Assembly: GCA_946220775.1 (NCBI GenBank)
Contig: CAMIFC010000058.1
Location: forward strand, 1-6,601
Origin: an uncultured Corynebacterium sp.
Lineage (GTDB): Bacteria; Actinomycetota; Actinomycetes; Mycobacteriales; Mycobacteriaceae
Direction of reading: 5' to 3'
DNA length: 6,601 nucleotides
The notes under the pieces are model-generated. The model had not been told where the DNA came from. It saw only the letters and a list, made by a program, of their open reading frames with translations, and ran no database searches. Positions within the stretch are counted from its first letter, which is position 1; each line of letters opens with the position of its first letter. Made by a program: the position numbers and the translations under genes. Shown in pieces: positions 4,264 through 6,601 of the stretch.

Positions 4264-5763
4264 ATGTCCACGATGACGAAACGGCGACGCTGGTCGCTGC
4301 TGGTGACTGTCGGAGCGGGGCTCCTACTGATCACCCTCGACAACTCGATCCTGTACACGGCATTGCCGACACTGACCGAGGACCTTCAGGCATCAAGCAC
4401 CCAGAGCCTGTGGATCATCAACGCCTACCCCCTGGTGATGGCGGGCCTGCTGCTCGGTAGCGGGACCCTCGGTGATCGCATCGGCCACACGCAGATGTTC
4501 GTCGTCGGCCTGGTGATCTTCGGGTTGGCGTCCCTGCTCGCAGCGTTGGCGCCGTCGCCCGAGGTGCTGATCGGTGCACGCGCTGTGCTCGCTGTCGGTG
4601 CGGCAGCGATGATGCCGGCAACCCTGGCACTGATCCGCACGTACTTCACGGTCGAGCGCGAGCGGAACCTCGCGATCGCGATCTGGGGCAGCCTCTCCGT
4701 GGTGGGTGCCGCGCTGGGCCCCATCCTCGGCGGAACTTTGCTCGAGAACTTCTGGTGGGGCTCGGTGTTCCTGGTGAACGTGCCCGTAGTGGCGCTGGCG
4801 CTGGTTGCTACCTGGTTGATCCGCCCGGCCAATGACCCGGATCCTTCGAAGCGCTGGGATGCCGTGTCTTCGATACTGGTGATGATCGGGCTCGTCGGAA
4901 CGGTGGTGGCCATCAAGGAGATCGGCCACGCGCCCCCGTCTGTCGCGACCATTGTTGTTGCGCTGCTCGTTGCTGCCATCGGGTTCTGGCTCTTCGTGCG
5001 CCGTCAGCGGCGCCTGGAGAATCCGCTGCTGGAGTTCTCCATCTTCCTCAACCCGGCGTTCAGTGCTGGCGTGCTCGCCGCGGCGTTCGCGATGTTCGCC
5101 ATCGGTGGCATCCAGCTTGTCACCACGCAACGGTTCCAGCAGGTCGTCGGCTTCAGTCCGCTGGAGGCTGGGCTTTTGGTTGCCGTGATTGCCGTGGGCT
5201 CGTTGCCGACAGCGCTCCTGGGTGGTGCCTTCTTGCACCGTGTCGGGCTGCTCGCGCTGATCACCGGTGGTCTCGCCGTCGCCACCGGCGGCGTCGTGGT
5301 GACGGTAGTCGGGTTCCAATCATCCTTCGGCGTGCTGGTTCTCGGCCTTCTGGTGACGGGTGCCGGTCTCGGAGCTGCCATGTCGGTCGCCTCCACCGCC
5401 ATCATCGGGAACGTGCCGGTGCGCCGTGCAGGCATGGCCGCTTCCCTCGAAGAGGTCTCCTACGAGTTCGGCAGCCTCATCGCCGTGTCCGTGCTCGGAA
5501 GCCTGCTCACGGCCATCTATACCGCCAGTGTTGTCCTCCCCAACGGCGCACCGGCGGCGGCTGGTGACGGTATCGCTGAGGCACTGGAGGCGGCGCAGGG
5601 AGACGCCGCCATCATTCAGGCGGCCTCCACGGCCTTCGACTCCGCGTACCTCGTCGTGATGCTAGTCGTTGCCGGCGTCCTGGCAGCGGCCGCTGTCATC
5701 ACGGGAGTGCTGCTGCGTCGGTACCTGCCTGGCACGCAGTCGCAGCTGCACTCCGAGCACTGA
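4264..5763 (+). CDS. QacA/SmvA-like 14-segment multidrug efflux transporter (MFS, DHA2)
   Basis: This 499-residue integral membrane protein belongs to the drug:H+ antiporter-2 group of the major facilitator superfamily, which exports cationic antiseptics, dyes or drugs with proton uptake. Landmarks include LDNSIL with membrane-embedded Asp26 (motif D1), GTLGDRIGH (67-75, motif A between segments 2 and 3), and the motif B arginine Arg106 with Pro118. GAALGPILGG (148-157) is antiporter motif C. About fourteen hydrophobic segments can be counted. The long outward loop before the last segment (near GAPAAAGDGIAEALEAAQ) is also found in QacA. The ATG at 4264 follows AAGGAG at 4252-4257. A TetR-type gene begins 17 bp after the stop, suggesting a substrate-responsive operon. 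Substrates cannot be read from sequence; quaternary ammonium compounds are a guess by family. It is not the corynebacterial chloramphenicol exporter Cmx, which has a different N-terminus. G+C content is visibly higher than upstream, hinting at separate origin. Confidence 0.88.
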   Translation: MSTMTKRRRWSLLVTVGAGLLLITLDNSILYTALPTLTEDLQASSTQSLWIINAYPLVMAGLLLGSGTLGDRIGHTQMFVVGLVIFGLASLLAALAPSPEVLIGARAVLAVGAAAMMPATLALIRTYFTVERERNLAIAIWGSLSVVGAALGPILGGTLLENFWWGSVFLVNVPVVALALVATWLIRPANDPDPSKRWDAVSSILVMIGLVGTVVAIKEIGHAPPSVATIVVALLVAAIGFWLFVRRQRRLENPLLEFSIFLNPAFSAGVLAAAFAMFAIGGIQLVTTQRFQQVVGFSPLEAGLLVAVIAVGSLPTALLGGAFLHRVGLLALITGGLAVATGGVVVTVVGFQSSFGVLVLGLLVTGAGLGAAMSVASTAIIGNVPVRRAGMAASLEEVSYEFGSLIAVSVLGSLLTAIYTASVVLPNGAPAAAGDGIAEALEAAQGDAAIIQAASTAFDSAYLVVMLVVAGVLAAAAVITGVLLRRYLPGTQSQLHSEH

Positions 5764-5780
5764 CCACGAAAGGACCGCTC

Positions 5781-6353
5781 ATGCGGACCAGCAAACGAGA
5801 CTCCATCCTCCAAGCCGCCCTCCACGTTGTCGAAACCGACGGCGTCACGGCCGTCACGTACGAATCGGTGGCCGCCGCCTCCGGACTCACCAAAGGTGGG
5901 CTGCTCTACCACTTCCCCTCGAAGGACGCCCTGGTGCTCGCGCTGCACGAGCATCTTGCCGAGCGCTGGGACCACGAGATGATCAACGTCCTGGGCAAGG
6001 ACCCAGACGAGGCAACGCAGGACGAGCGCGTCGCCGCCTACGCCCGCGTGAGCGCTCGCAGCGCCACTGGCCCCGAGCTGCTGTTCATGCTCGAGGCGAG
6101 CACCGACAGCGAGCTCAACAAGCCGTGGAGAAGGGTCATCTCCCGATGGATACCCGACCCTGCCGAGATTGACCCGACTGACCCTCGGGCGCTGCAGAAG
6201 ATGGTCGCGTACCTTGCCGCCGACGGACTCTGGCTTAGCGAATCCGTCGGAGCCGCCCCCCTTCCGCCCGAACTGCGCGCCGCGCTGGCAGAGCACCTCG
6301 CCCACTCCGTTGCGGACGCAGCCGGAACCTCGGGCAACGCGGCGATCCGATGA
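5781..6353 (+). CDS. TetR-family transcriptional regulator
   Basis: This 190-residue protein has the TetR layout: an N-terminal DNA-binding domain (residues 1-50) and a variable helical ligand domain. The signature helix-turn-helix runs through YESVAAASGL (27-36) and TKGGLLYHFPSKDALV (37-52), close to family consensus. The C-terminal half has no cysteine or clear metal site and should form the ligand pocket and dimer face. Its ATG follows GAAAGGA at 5768-5774 with normal spacing, 17 bp behind the transporter stop, so both are probably on one message. Genes of this type usually repress their own operon until a transported compound binds; the repeats at 4162-4253 are the best operator candidates. 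The same-strand, transporter-first order contrasts with qacA/qacR, which are divergent. Family assignment is firm; target and ligand are inferred. Confidence 0.93.
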   Translation: MRTSKRDSILQAALHVVETDGVTAVTYESVAAASGLTKGGLLYHFPSKDALVLALHEHLAERWDHEMINVLGKDPDEATQDERVAAYARVSARSATGPELLFMLEASTDSELNKPWRRVISRWIPDPAEIDPTDPRALQKMVAYLAADGLWLSESVGAAPLPPELRAALAEHLAHSVADAAGTSGNAAIR

Positions 6354-6526
6354 GCGCATCCATCTCGCAGATCTGAACCGATCCAGGTTCGCTGCCGCTG
6401 CCTTTCGCCTTCTCAAGAGGCTGCTCGTTCGCGGCCTCGTCGAGTCAGTGCCATACAGGGGCACCCCAGCGGGACAGTTACGGCGCAGTAGTTTGCTGTT
6501 GCCAATAGGCTCGGTCTCGCCATTTT

Positions 6527-6544
6527 TGCGACACATCTGTCGCA
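6527..6544. repeat. 7-bp inverted repeat TGCGACA/TGTCGCA
   Basis: TGCGACA at 6527-6533 and TGTCGCA at 6538-6544 form a perfect inverted repeat around CATC, ending two bases before the second GGGTGTACCC. Its place next to a possible element end suggests a binding or recombination site, but no assignment can be made. Confidence 0.45.
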
Positions 6545-6546
6545 CT

Positions 6547-6556
6547 GGGTGTACCC
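6547..6556. repeat. GGGTGTACCC, right copy flanking the efflux block
   Basis: This is an exact copy of 4114-4123, here followed by CAGAGCGCG. Around 250 bp on this side (6354-6601) hold no convincing complete gene. One plus-strand frame stays open from 6349 to the window edge without an ATG. The repeat may be the start of an element that continues beyond the window. Confidence 0.5.
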
Positions 6557-6601
6557 CAGAGCGCGAATCAGCATGGACCTATAAAGCGACTATCCTATAC
6601 C

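Noticed and set aside
4393..5319. Minus-strand 308-codon open frame
   Set aside because: It is antisense to the transporter; the translation is rich in Arg, Gln, Glu and His, typical of the reverse complement of a G+C-rich membrane protein gene.
5616..6545. Minus-strand 309-codon open frame
   Set aside because: It overlaps the TetR-type gene in antisense and has no recognisable motif or ribosome site; long open frames are expected by chance in this G+C-rich block.

Overview
The window looks like an accessory, probably plasmid- or transposon-borne, segment from a high-G+C Gram-positive bacterium, most likely Corynebacterium or a close relative. The main reason is a full-length erm(X)-type rRNA methylase gene with its leader peptide, followed by a decayed ISL3-family insertion sequence whose end resembles those of corynebacterial members. 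Strong Shine-Dalgarno sequences, a leaderless-looking leader transcript and the mosaic base composition fit this. No replication, partition or conjugation gene is visible, so plasmid location is an inference.

Left part (1-1900): promoter, 15-codon leader peptide, attenuator hairpins and erm(X) form an inducible macrolide-lincosamide-streptogramin B resistance unit. Directly behind it lies a shrunken ISL3 element with a recognisable left end, a transposase pseudogene that has lost its catalytic core, and a decayed right end. A long stem-loop follows.

Middle part (1900-4110): this holds a three-segment small membrane protein (+ strand), a 49-residue hydrophobic protein gene with its own hairpins and terminator (- strand), and a small serine recombinase translationally coupled to an unknown 84-88-residue protein (- strand). 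Two arrays of CATATG boxes, repeated exactly every 12 bp, bracket the 49-residue gene in the same orientation. The arrays share the order of their units but differ by gain and loss of whole units. The second lies just downstream of the recombinase gene. This arrangement is the least explained part of the window.

Right part (4110-6601): a visibly more G+C-rich block carries a QacA/SmvA-like 14-segment drug/H+ antiporter and, 17 bp behind it on the same strand, a TetR-type regulator. The pair probably forms an autoregulated multidrug or antiseptic efflux operon. A 10-bp sequence, GGGTGTACCC, occurs once on each side of the block and may mark the edges of an acquired segment. The last 248 bp hold no convincing complete gene.

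Together the window reads as a resistance island: ribosome methylation, drug efflux, decayed insertion-sequence DNA and a site-specific recombinase with unusual repeat arrays nearby.
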